From contig NZ_JACHNU010000002.1 of assembly GCF_014199525.1 (NCBI RefSeq), positions 478,147 through 542,146 on the forward strand: a DNA stretch of 64,000 bases, given 5' to 3'. Source of the DNA: Conexibacter arvalis (GTDB taxonomy: Bacteria > Actinomycetota > Thermoleophilia > Solirubrobacterales > Solirubrobacteraceae). The translations under genes and the position numbers were made by a program. The notes beneath the pieces are model-generated. The model saw only the letters and a program-made list of their open reading frames with translations, did no database searches and was not told where the DNA came from. Below, in pieces: positions 57,418 to 64,000 of the stretch; position 1 is the stretch's first letter, and each line of letters starts with the position of its first letter.

Positions 57418-58923
57418 GTGCCTCCCCTGCGCTTGCTGTCTGCATGCATCGTCGCAGGTGCACTGCTTTCGAGTTCCGCTTCCGCCGTCGCCGCGCCGGT
57501 GCTGTCGATGGACCGCGACGGGACGGTGCGCCGCGTGAACGACCCGGCGCTGCCGCCGCTGAACAGCCCGCTCGGCGAGCTGCCCGCGCTGCGCAAGGCG
57601 TACGGCGGCCCGCAGGCGCGAGCCGCGGCGACGACGACCACGCCGAGGCTGCGGCGGACGGCCCAGCGCAACGTCACGAGAGCGCTCAGGGGCCTGCTGA
57701 AGCGCAGACAGGTGACCCGCGCCGTCTACAACGGCCACAAGAGGACGCTCGACGACGCCGTCGCGACCGCGGCGCGGCTCGGCGGCACCCGCGGCGCCGC
57801 GATCCAGAGCGTGCTCAACAACACCAGCCACATGGCGAGCAGCGGCAACCTCACCGCCAGCCGCCTGCCGGCCGCCTTCCTCACGCTCAGACGCAACCGC
57901 GAATGGTGGACCAGCGGGCGGCTGCTCAGCTACGGCCAGCGGGTCGAGTTCAACGACAGCGAGCTGGTCTGGCAGTACTACCCGGGCGAGGGGATCCAGC
58001 TGCAGGTGCTCGGCACCTTCGGCAAGGCCAACGGCCTGTGGATGTCGAAGGATCGCGACAAGCTCGGCAACCTGCTCGACGAGATGAGGGCGCTCGCCTC
58101 GACGCGCGGCGGCGCGCTCGCCTGGGAGTACTACTTCTACTTCGGCGGCGGCAAGCCGCCGTGGGCGAGCGCGATGGCGCAGGCGACCGGCCTGCAGGTC
58201 TACGCGCGCGCCTCCCAGCTGCTGCGCAAGCCGGCCTACCTGGAGACCGCGAAGAAGGGCGTGCGGCTGTTCGGGGTCGGCGCGCCGGCCGGCGTCGGCG
58301 TCAAGACGAACGCGGGGCGGCGCTTCCTGCTGTACTCCTACGCGCCGAGCCAGCAGGTGCTCAACGGCTTCGTGCAGACGCTCGTCGGTCTCAACGACTA
58401 CTGGGCGATCTCCAGAGACGCCCGCGCCCGCCGGCTGTTCCGCGCCGGCGAGCGGCAGGCGCGGCTCGACCTCGCCGCGAGCGACACCGGCGCCTGGTCG
58501 CTCTACCAGGTCGGCGGCAGCGAGGCCGACCTCGGCTACCAGGAGCTGGTCACCGAGTTCATCGGCAACCTCTGCGACCGCAGCAGAATCGCCTTCTGGT
58601 GCGAGGCCGACAGACGGTTCTCGCGCTACCTGAAGGAGCCGCCGACGCTGCAGCTGATCACCAGACGGGTCCGCGCCGGCGCCCAGACGCTCGTGCGCTT
58701 CCGCGTCTCGAAGATCTCGAAGGTCGGCCTGACGATCCGCACCCCCTCCGGCGCCACGTCGCTCAGCACCAGCGCGACCGTCTCGCGCGGGCCGCACGGC
58801 TACGCCTGGAAGGTCCCCTCGACGCCCGGTACCTACGACGTCGTGCTGACCGGCACCGACCTCGCGGGCAACGACGGGCGCGAGACCTTCACGCTGACCG
58901 TCCTCGGCAGGGCGAGAACGTAG
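57418..58923 (+). CDS. Exported D-glucuronyl C5-epimerase-like protein
   Basis: 501 residues from the GTG at 57418, which gives a signal peptide (LLSACIVAGALLSSSASAVA). The middle matches the D-glucuronyl C5-epimerase C-terminal domain, an (alpha/alpha) barrel: VWQYYPGEGIQLQVLGTFGK, WEYYFYFGGGKPPWASAMAQ, FLLYSYAPSQQVLNGFVQTL and GLNDYWAISRDARARRLFRA. A C-terminal Ig-like domain (VSKISKVGLTIRTPSG to RETFTLTVLG) follows. In animals the domain changes glucuronate to iduronate; in bacteria it may act on surface polysaccharide. A TAACAC box eight bases upstream suggests a nearly leaderless mRNA. Confidence 0.8.
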   Translation: MPPLRLLSACIVAGALLSSSASAVAAPVLSMDRDGTVRRVNDPALPPLNSPLGELPALRKAYGGPQARAAATTTTPRLRRTAQRNVTRALRGLLKRRQVTRAVYNGHKRTLDDAVATAARLGGTRGAAIQSVLNNTSHMASSGNLTASRLPAAFLTLRRNREWWTSGRLLSYGQRVEFNDSELVWQYYPGEGIQLQVLGTFGKANGLWMSKDRDKLGNLLDEMRALASTRGGALAWEYYFYFGGGKPPWASAMAQATGLQVYARASQLLRKPAYLETAKKGVRLFGVGAPAGVGVKTNAGRRFLLYSYAPSQQVLNGFVQTLVGLNDYWAISRDARARRLFRAGERQARLDLAASDTGAWSLYQVGGSEADLGYQELVTEFIGNLCDRSRIAFWCEADRRFSRYLKEPPTLQLITRRVRAGAQTLVRFRVSKISKVGLTIRTPSGATSLSTSATVSRGPHGYAWKVPSTPGTYDVVLTGTDLAGNDGRETFTLTVLGRART

Positions 58924-58953
58924 CGGCGCCGTCCGCCGGCGCCCGCCCCCGCG

Positions 58954-58959
58954 TAGAAT
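58954..58959 (+). promoter_or_regulatory. -10-like box before the membrane-protein gene
   Basis: TAGAAT (five of six to TATAAT). A GTG seven bases behind it opens a 15-codon frame; the main gene's first GTG lies only three bases behind it. Confidence 0.45.
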
Positions 58960-58962
58960 CGG

Positions 58963-59943
58963 GTGGGTGTCCGACGCCGCGCCGCAGACCTCGATCGGGA
59001 CGTCGCCGTGCTGACCCGCGTCACGCGCGCGTGGCGGACGCTCGTGCCCGAGGAGCGCCTCGCCGCGTTCGCCTCGCTGCTGCTGTTCGTGACGATGTTC
59101 CTGCCGTGGTACCAGCTGAACGCCGTCGTCAACGACAGAACCGGCGGGAGGCTGCTCGGCAACGACCTGACGGCCTTCGGGGTCTTCTCGTTCGTCGAGG
59201 CGGCCGTCCTGCTCGTCGCGATCGCCGTGCTCGCGCTGCTGTTCGCGCGCGCCGAGGGACGGGCCTTCCACCTGCCCGGCGGCGACGGCACGATCGTCAC
59301 GATCGCGGGCGGCTGGGTGGTGCTGCTGCTCGTCTGGCGGCTGTTCGACAAGCCCGACGTGAGCGGCTCGGGCGTCGGCAACGTCGGGATCCAGTGGGGG
59401 ATCTTCTTCGCGCTCGGCGCCGCCGGCCTGCTGACGCTCGCCGGCACGCGGATGCGCGCCGCCCACCGGCCCGAGCCGGGCTCGGCATCCGGCGACGCCG
59501 AGGACGGCCCCGACTTCGTCGACGCCGAGCAGCGCGCCCGCCGGCGCCGCGCCGCGAGCGCCGCGCCCGGGACCGAGCTGACGCGCCCGCTGCCGGCCGA
59601 GCCGGCGCCGGCCGATGCCGACCGCAGCCGTCCGGCGCGCCGCCGCGCCCGTCCCGCGCCAGCCGCGGCGCCCGCGCCGCCCGCGCCGAGCGACCGCGGC
59701 GAGCGGCCGCGCCGACGCACCTCCTCCACCCCGCTCCCGCCTCCGCCCGCGACCGAGCGACTGCGCGACCGGCCGACCGAGCGCCTGCCCGAGCCGCCGA
59801 CCGAGCGCCTGCCCGACCCGCCGACGGAACGGCTGCCCGACCCGCCGACGGAACGGCTCGACCCGCCGACCGAGCGCTACGACGAGCGGCGCGCGCGGCG
59901 CGGCGAGAACCCGCAGGCCGAGCGGCTGTTCGACGACCGCTGA
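58963..59943 (+). CDS. Four-helix membrane protein with Pro/Thr/Glu/Arg repeat tail
   Basis: Up to 326 residues. The start is open: the GTG at 58963, or a GTG at 59008 (MLTRVTRAWRTLVPEE) that overlaps the stop of a 15-codon upstream frame. Four hydrophobic helices lie in the first half (LAAFASLLLFVTMFLPWYQL, AVLLVAIAVLALLFA, WVVLLLVWRLF, WGIFFALGAAGLLTLAG). The second half is a charged Ala/Pro/Arg tail with four to five copies of PPTERLPD-type units (about residues 265-305), ending AERLFDDR. No family is recognised; the tail looks disordered and cytoplasmic. Confidence 0.8.
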   Translation: MGVRRRAADLDRDVAVLTRVTRAWRTLVPEERLAAFASLLLFVTMFLPWYQLNAVVNDRTGGRLLGNDLTAFGVFSFVEAAVLLVAIAVLALLFARAEGRAFHLPGGDGTIVTIAGGWVVLLLVWRLFDKPDVSGSGVGNVGIQWGIFFALGAAGLLTLAGTRMRAAHRPEPGSASGDAEDGPDFVDAEQRARRRRAASAAPGTELTRPLPAEPAPADADRSRPARRRARPAPAAAPAPPAPSDRGERPRRRTSSTPLPPPPATERLRDRPTERLPEPPTERLPDPPTERLPDPPTERLDPPTERYDERRARRGENPQAERLFDDR

Positions 59944-59967
59944 GCGGCCGGCCGACGTCGCGCGGTC

Positions 59968-60669
59968 CTACTCCTCGCCGTCGAGCAGCCGCCGCTCGAC
60001 CGCCCAGCGGCTCAGCTCGTGGCGGTTGGAGAGCTGCAGCTTGCGCAGCACGGCCGAGACGTGCGCCTCGACCGTCTTGACCGAGATCCCCAGCCTCAGC
60101 GCGACCTCCTTGTAGAGGTAGCCGCGCGCGATGTGGCGCAGCACCTCGCGCTCGCGCTGGGTCAGCTGGTCGAGCTCGGGATCGGCCGCTGCCGCGGCGC
60201 CCGTGCCGCCGGCCGTCGACGCCGCGCCGGACGCGGGGACCCCGCCGCCGTCGCCGCCGGCCGCGAAGGCGTCGAGCACGAAGCCGGCCAGGCGCGGCGA
60301 GAAGACGGCGTCGCCGTCGGCGACCCGCTCGACCGCCTCGACCAGCTCGTCGGCGGCGATCGTCTTCGTCACGTAGCCGCGCGCGCCGGCGCGGATCACG
60401 GCGATCACGTCGTCGGGCGCGTCGGAGACCGACAGCGCGAGGAAGCGGACCTGCGGGCGCCCGGGCGCGGCACGGCGGATCACCTCGACGCCGCCGCCGT
60501 CGGGCATGTGGACGTCGAGCAGGACGACGTCGGGCGCCAGCGCGGCGATCGCCGCGACCGCCTCCTCGACGCCGTCGGCCTCGCCGACGACCTCGACCCG
60601 CGCGCCGAGCTCGGCGCGCACGCCAGCGCGGAAGAGCGCGTGGTCGTCGACGATCAGCACGCGGGTCAC
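59968..60669 (-). CDS. Two-component response regulator, NarL/LuxR family
   Basis: 233 residues. The receiver has RVLIVDDHALFRAGVRAELG, the phospho-acceptor Asp in DVVLLDVHMPDGGG, and KTIAADELVEAVERV near its end. After a Gly/Ala linker the HTH is QLTQREREVLRHIARGYLYK, then ISVKTVEAHVSAVLRKLQLS. The GTG start overlaps the kinase stop (GTGA), so the pair is coupled. It is the response half of an envelope-stress-type system. Confidence 0.94.
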   Translation of the reverse strand: MTRVLIVDDHALFRAGVRAELGARVEVVGEADGVEEAVAAIAALAPDVVLLDVHMPDGGGVEVIRRAAPGRPQVRFLALSVSDAPDDVIAVIRAGARGYVTKTIAADELVEAVERVADGDAVFSPRLAGFVLDAFAAGGDGGGVPASGAASTAGGTGAAAAADPELDQLTQREREVLRHIARGYLYKEVALRLGISVKTVEAHVSAVLRKLQLSNRHELSRWAVERRLLDGEE

Positions 60670-61988
60670 GACGGCGCTCCCGCCGCTCCGGCGCCGCCGG
60701 GCCGCGCCGCCTGCGTCGGCGGCGCCCCGCCGCCGGCCGTCTCCGGGGAGGCCGCCCGCTCGACCGTCAGCTCGACCTCGGTGCCGGCCCCCGGCGCGCT
60801 GTGGACGACGGCGCGGCCGCCGTGGCGCTCCATCCGCCCGACGATCGACTCGCGCACGCCGCGGCGGTCGGCCGGGACGGCGGACGGGTCGAAGCCGACC
60901 CCGCGGTCGCGCACGAACGCCTCGACGCTCCGCCCGCCGACCTCGACGTAGAGGTCGATCTGCTCGCTGCCGGCGAACTTGGCCGCGTTCGCGATCGCCT
61001 CGCGGGCCGCGCCGACGAGCGCCGCGGTGCGCTCGTCGAGCGGGCAGTCGCCGACCGCGACGACCTCGACCGGGACGCCGTGGAGCCGCTCGAGCTCGGC
61101 CGCCGCCTCCTCCAGCGCCGCGACGACGCTCTCCCCCGCCGGCTTCGCCGGGCGGTCGTTCAGCCAGCTGCGCAGCTCGCGCTCCTGGCGGCGCGCGAGG
61201 CTCGCGACCTCGCGCGGGTCCGACGCCCGCTTCTGGATCAGCGCGAGCGTCTGCAGGACCGAGTCGTGCAGGTGGGCGGCGACCTCGGCCCGCTCCTGCG
61301 AGCGGATCCGCTCGGTCCGCTCGTCCGCGAGCGAGCGCGCCATGCGGCCGAGCCACGGGCCGAAGACGAGCGCCGCGGCGGCGGCCAGGACGACGATGCC
61401 GCCGATCGCGTTGCCGACCGCCTGGGCGGTGCCGGTCGAGCGCAGCAGCACGTAGGCGGCCGCCGCGACGAGCGCCGCGCCGAGCACCGTGCGCCGGCCG
61501 TCGGCGCCGCGATCGCCGCGCAGCCGGTCGCGCAGTCCGCGCAGCGGGTGGCGCAGCTCCGCCGGCGTCCAGGCGGCGGATTCGTCGGCCTGGCGCACGA
61601 TCAGCGCGACGCCGGTCGAGCCGAGCAGCAGCGGCCACACGAGCTCGTCGCCAAGCCACAGGCCGAGCTCGCGCAGCGCCAGCAGGCCGGCGAGCGTAAG
61701 CAGCGCGACGCCTGCGATCTCGCGCGAGAGGCCGCTCCCGCGCAGGTCGCGCAGGCGCCAGCCGCCGCCTGCCGCCGCGCCCGCCTCGACCGGCAGCAGC
61801 GCCCAGCCGAGCGCGTAGATCGCGATGCCGACGCCGCCGAATGCGGCGAGCACGACCATCGCCACCTGCACGTACGGCGCCGGCACCCCAAGGTGGCGGG
61901 CGATCCCGGTGCAGACGCCCGCGATCGCGCCCTCGTCCGGCAGGCGGCGCAGCGGCGGTCGGGCTCGGTGCTCCGACATCGCGCTCAT
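60666..61988 (-). CDS. PspC-domain sensor histidine kinase (HisKA_3)
   Basis: About 440 residues from MSAMSEHRARPPLRRLPDEG; a GTG at 62021 that overlaps the upstream gene's stop is an alternative. The PspC domain (GAIAGVCTGIARHLGVPAPY, AIYALGWALLPVEAG) comes first, then about four more membrane helices. The NarL-type phosphorylation helix is AEVAAHLHDSVLQTLALIQK. The ATPase region has VGAAREAIANAAKFAGSEQI and RDRGVGFDPSAVPADRRGVR. PspC kinases of actinobacteria sense membrane or wall stress. It works with the coupled response regulator. Confidence 0.92.
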   Translation of the reverse strand: MSAMSEHRARPPLRRLPDEGAIAGVCTGIARHLGVPAPYVQVAMVVLAAFGGVGIAIYALGWALLPVEAGAAAGGGWRLRDLRGSGLSREIAGVALLTLAGLLALRELGLWLGDELVWPLLLGSTGVALIVRQADESAAWTPAELRHPLRGLRDRLRGDRGADGRRTVLGAALVAAAAYVLLRSTGTAQAVGNAIGGIVVLAAAAALVFGPWLGRMARSLADERTERIRSQERAEVAAHLHDSVLQTLALIQKRASDPREVASLARRQERELRSWLNDRPAKPAGESVVAALEEAAAELERLHGVPVEVVAVGDCPLDERTAALVGAAREAIANAAKFAGSEQIDLYVEVGGRSVEAFVRDRGVGFDPSAVPADRRGVRESIVGRMERHGGRAVVHSAPGAGTEVELTVERAASPETAGGGAPPTQAARPGGAGAAGAPS

Positions 61989-62017
61989 GATCCCACGCGT
62001 CCGCGTGACCGCCGGGC

Positions 62018-62206
62018 TCACCGCCGGCGGCGGTCGCGCAGGCCGCTGGCGAGCAGCGCCGCGCCGATCAGCGCCAGCAGCGCCGGAGCGACGGCGCCGG
62101 CCGACAGATCGACCTCGTCGAGCGCGTCGAGCAGCAGCGCGACCCCGAACAGGACCAGGCCGAGGCCGGTAACCAGCGACGGCAGATGCGGCTCGCGCCC
62201 GCTCAT
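62018..62206 (-). CDS. Small two-helix membrane protein, 62 aa
   Basis: It begins MSGREPHLPSLVTGLGLVLF and has two hydrophobic helices (about 10-28 and 35-56) ending LRDRRRR. Its ATG overlaps the stop of the PspC/LiaF-like gene (ATGA), and its own stop overlaps the kinase's possible GTG start. It is therefore the middle gene of a tightly coupled four-gene envelope-stress operon. The fold resembles the small toast-rack-type membrane parts of LiaF systems, but no family is certain. Confidence 0.72.
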   Translation of the reverse strand: MSGREPHLPSLVTGLGLVLFGVALLLDALDEVDLSAGAVAPALLALIGAALLASGLRDRRRR

Positions 62207-63414
62207 CGCAGCACCCCCGCGAACGGGCCGGAGCCGGGCAGCGTCCGCTGCGACCACTCCCAGTCGTCGTCCTGGCCGGGCCGGTCGCCGACGGCGATGA
62301 CGCCGACGCCGACGTGGGCGTCGATCTCCAGCCGGCGGTCGCCGTCGCCGACGACGATCGTGCGCTTCACGTCGACGCCGCCGGATGCCTGCCCGTCCCG
62401 ACGCGTCCGCGTGCCGCCGGCGTCGAGGAAGCGGCCGTCGTCGGCGACGATCTCGATCATGCCGACGTCGAGGTCGGCCTCGACGCGGGTCGTCCCGCGC
62501 GCCAGCTCGATGCCGCGCAGGTCGAGCTGCAGGTGGCCGACGCCAAGCTCGTAGCGGCCGCGCAGGTCGTCGCCGTGCAGCACGCGATGGTCGCGCTCGC
62601 CGATGCCGCTGTTGAAGCTGACGCCGGCCGCGGCGGTGCCGCCGAGCAGCAGCGCCAGCACGATCCCGAGCGGGACCAGCGCCCGCGCGCCGCCGAAGAA
62701 GGAGCTGACGACGAGCGCGACGCCGGTCGCGACGATCGCGAGCGCGGCGACGCCGCCCCAGCCAAGGTCGACCGCGCCGGTCGCGTCGAGCGCGCCGACG
62801 ATGCCGACGACGACGCAGACCGCGCCCGCGGTGATCGCCGTCACCGCGAACGAGCCGCGCCGCCGCTCCGGCGCCGGCGTCGCGCCGTCGGCGAGGCCGC
62901 CCGGGAGGTCGCCGGCGGCGCCCTCGCCTCCCGCGGCTGCCGCGGCGGCGCCCGTGCCGGCCGGCGCGCCGGCGTCGTCGCGGTCGCGCTCCATCACGAA
63001 CCAGACGACGGCCGCGCCGAACAGCACCAGCACGAGCGGCCAGCCGCCGAAGACGAGGCCGGCGTCGGCCCAGACCCCGAGCAGCCCGACCGCGGCGAGC
63101 GCGATGCCGATCACGATCGCGACCTGCGCGGTCTGTCTCGGCCGTGCACCGCCGAGCAGCGGCTTCTCGGCTCCCTCCTCAGGCACCATCAGCCACGCGG
63201 CGAGGTAGGCGACGACGCCGAAGCCGCCGAAGACGACGGTCGCCAGCACGACGATCCGCACCAGCACCGGGTCGACGCCGAGATGGCGCGCGAGGCCGCC
63301 GCAGACGCCGGCGATCACGCGGTCTCCCCTGCTGCGCTCGAGCCGCCGGCGGGGCAGCGGCTGCGACGCGCCCTGCGGCTGGCTCCCTGTCGTCTCGGTC
63401 GTCACGTCGGTCAA
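62203..63414 (-). CDS. PspC-domain / LiaF-like membrane protein
   Basis: 403 residues. An N-terminal PspC domain (DRVIAGVCGGLARHLGVDPV, VVAYLAAWLMVPEEG) is followed by about five membrane helices interrupted by a Gly/Ala/Pro linker. The C-terminal beta domain (FNSGIGERDHRVLHGDDLRG, YELGVGHLQLDLRGIELARG, LDVGMIEIVADDGRF, LEIDAHVGVGVIAVG) matches the LiaF/toast-rack adhesin pattern. Such proteins gate a neighbouring kinase. It leads the operon with the kinase and regulator. Confidence 0.9.
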   Translation of the reverse strand: MTDVTTETTGSQPQGASQPLPRRRLERSRGDRVIAGVCGGLARHLGVDPVLVRIVVLATVVFGGFGVVAYLAAWLMVPEEGAEKPLLGGARPRQTAQVAIVIGIALAAVGLLGVWADAGLVFGGWPLVLVLFGAAVVWFVMERDRDDAGAPAGTGAAAAAAGGEGAAGDLPGGLADGATPAPERRRGSFAVTAITAGAVCVVVGIVGALDATGAVDLGWGGVAALAIVATGVALVVSSFFGGARALVPLGIVLALLLGGTAAAGVSFNSGIGERDHRVLHGDDLRGRYELGVGHLQLDLRGIELARGTTRVEADLDVGMIEIVADDGRFLDAGGTRTRRDGQASGGVDVKRTIVVGDGDRRLEIDAHVGVGVIAVGDRPGQDDDWEWSQRTLPGSGPFAGVLR

Positions 63415-63480
63415 CCCCTTCGGCGTCGGTTCTGGACGCTCTCGATGCTGCCGCCCGCGACGCCCGCCGCCTATTGGGAA

Positions 63481-63497
63481 TCGCCCCTAAGGGGCGA
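63481..63497 (-). terminator. Short inverted repeat downstream of the 52-residue membrane protein
   Basis: TCGCCCC, TAA, GGGGCGA: a seven-base stem 19 bases after the stop on the minus strand, in an AT-richer spot, before the PspC gene. Confidence 0.5.
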
Positions 63498-63515
63498 CCC
63501 TCGGAGGCCCCGGGG

Positions 63516-63674
63516 CTACTCGCCGACGCGCAGCAGCGGCATCAGCACCGCGACGAGGAAGATGATCCCGATCCCCGTCGCGATCAGGGCGTTGGACTTG
63601 ATCAGATGCCCGAAGCCGCCGACGGCGAAGCCGACGACGATGCCGATCAGGTAGGGGGCGAACTCGGGGTCCAT
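63516..63674 (-). CDS. Small two-helix membrane protein, 52 aa
   Basis: A short gene starting at the ATG 63674 (MDPEFAPYLIGIVVGFAVGG) and ending MPLLRVGE with TAG. Two hydrophobic helices (about 8-22 and 29-49) flank HLIKSN. Codon third positions are GC-rich and a terminator-like hairpin follows. No family is recognised. It lies between the envelope-stress operon and a divergent MoxR gene, and could belong with either. Confidence 0.7.
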   Translation of the reverse strand: MDPEFAPYLIGIVVGFAVGGFGHLIKSNALIATGIGIIFLVAVLMPLLRVGE

Positions 63675-63736
63675 CGGCGGCGGATCATCCCATGCCGGAG
63701 GCGGCGCGGTCGCGGACGCCTATCATTCGCCGTCGC

Positions 63737-64000
63737 ATGACGATCGAGCCCACATCCGTCGAGCAGGTCTCAGAGGGGCTTCGCTCGGTCGGCTATCTCC
63801 CCGGGGAGGCGACCGCGCTCGTCTCCTACCTCGCGACGAAGCTCGGCAAGCCGGTGCTCGTCGAGGGTCCCGCCGGCGTCGGCAAGACCGAGCTGGCGAA
63901 GGCGCTGTCGAAGTACCTCGACCGCGAGCTGATCCGCCTGCAGTGCTACGAGGGCCTCGACGAGGCGAAGGCGCTGTATGAGTGGAACTACCGCAAGCAG
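63737..64000 (+). CDS. MoxR-type AAA ATPase (partial, C-terminus beyond window)
   Basis: The first 88 residues begin MTIEPTSVEQVSEGLRSVGY. Walker A is VEGPAGVGKTELAKALSKYL (about 43-62), followed by IRLQCYEGLDEAKALYEWNY, which is characteristic of MoxR/CoxD-type ATPases that activate metalloenzymes together with a VWA protein. A TATCAT box lies ten bases before the ATG. The gene is cut by the window end, so its partner genes are unseen. Confidence 0.9.
   Translation, partial: MTIEPTSVEQVSEGLRSVGYLPGEATALVSYLATKLGKPVLVEGPAGVGKTELAKALSKYLDRELIRLQCYEGLDEAKALYEWNYRKQ

Overview
This window is very GC-rich DNA (roughly 70-75%) from an actinobacterium. Long GC-rich actinobacterial genes, CarD, a LuxR/ATPase regulator, PspC-type sensors and exported proteins with basic C-terminal tails point to the class Thermoleophilia, most likely a Solirubrobacterales organism such as Conexibacter. 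That placement is inferred from gene content and style; no rRNA gene is present to confirm it. I found no tRNA, rRNA, CRISPR array, transposase, integrase or prophage.

Layout. (1) 1-12.2 kb: a cut-off MlaE-type permease, a large LuxR-family ATPase regulator, a fused DedA/PAP2 membrane enzyme, a CYTH-CHAD pair, a TetR regulator facing a metallo-hydrolase across a palindromic operator, purU, and an ECF sigma factor coupled to a membrane-anchored partner. (2) 12.3-29.6 kb, all on the minus strand: housekeeping genes which, read from high to low coordinates, run coaX, dus, greA, lysS, clpC, (CDGSH protein, PLP enzyme), radA, disA, carD, ispD, PHP phosphatase, ispF, cysS, rlmB, sigH. (3) 29.7-36.8 kb: an island of three exported proteins (943-967, 739 and 179 residues) and a GST-like protein, partly lower in GC. 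(4) 36.9-42.7 kb: the same ancestral cluster resumes on the minus strand with tilS, hpt, ftsH, folP, folB and folK. Regions 2 and 4 together reproduce, as recalled from Bacillus subtilis, the order of the tilS-hpt-ftsH-fol-dus-lysS-clpC-radA-disA-ispDF-cysS-rlmB-sigH region, with the island inserted between folK and coaX. (5) 42.9-64 kb: a 32-codon candidate small gene, a nucleoside phosphorylase, a three-module cell-wall hydrolase, a sirtuin, a fused beta-oxidation enzyme with an acyl-CoA dehydrogenase, a cation antiporter, a lipoprotein, a glucuronyl C5-epimerase-like exported protein, a PspC-kinase/response-regulator/LiaF-like envelope-stress module, and the start of a MoxR-type AAA ATPase.

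How they work together. The minus-strand core joins translation (lysS, cysS, tilS, dus, rlmB), proteolysis (clpC, ftsH), DNA-damage and c-di-AMP signalling (radA, disA), folate and isoprenoid synthesis, and two global transcription proteins (carD, sigH). The right part leans towards the cell envelope and fatty-acid oxidation. GC-rich inverted repeats stand at most operon ends, usually without a U-tract. Several plus-strand genes begin only 6-10 bases after a -10-like hexamer, which suggests leaderless or nearly leaderless transcripts.
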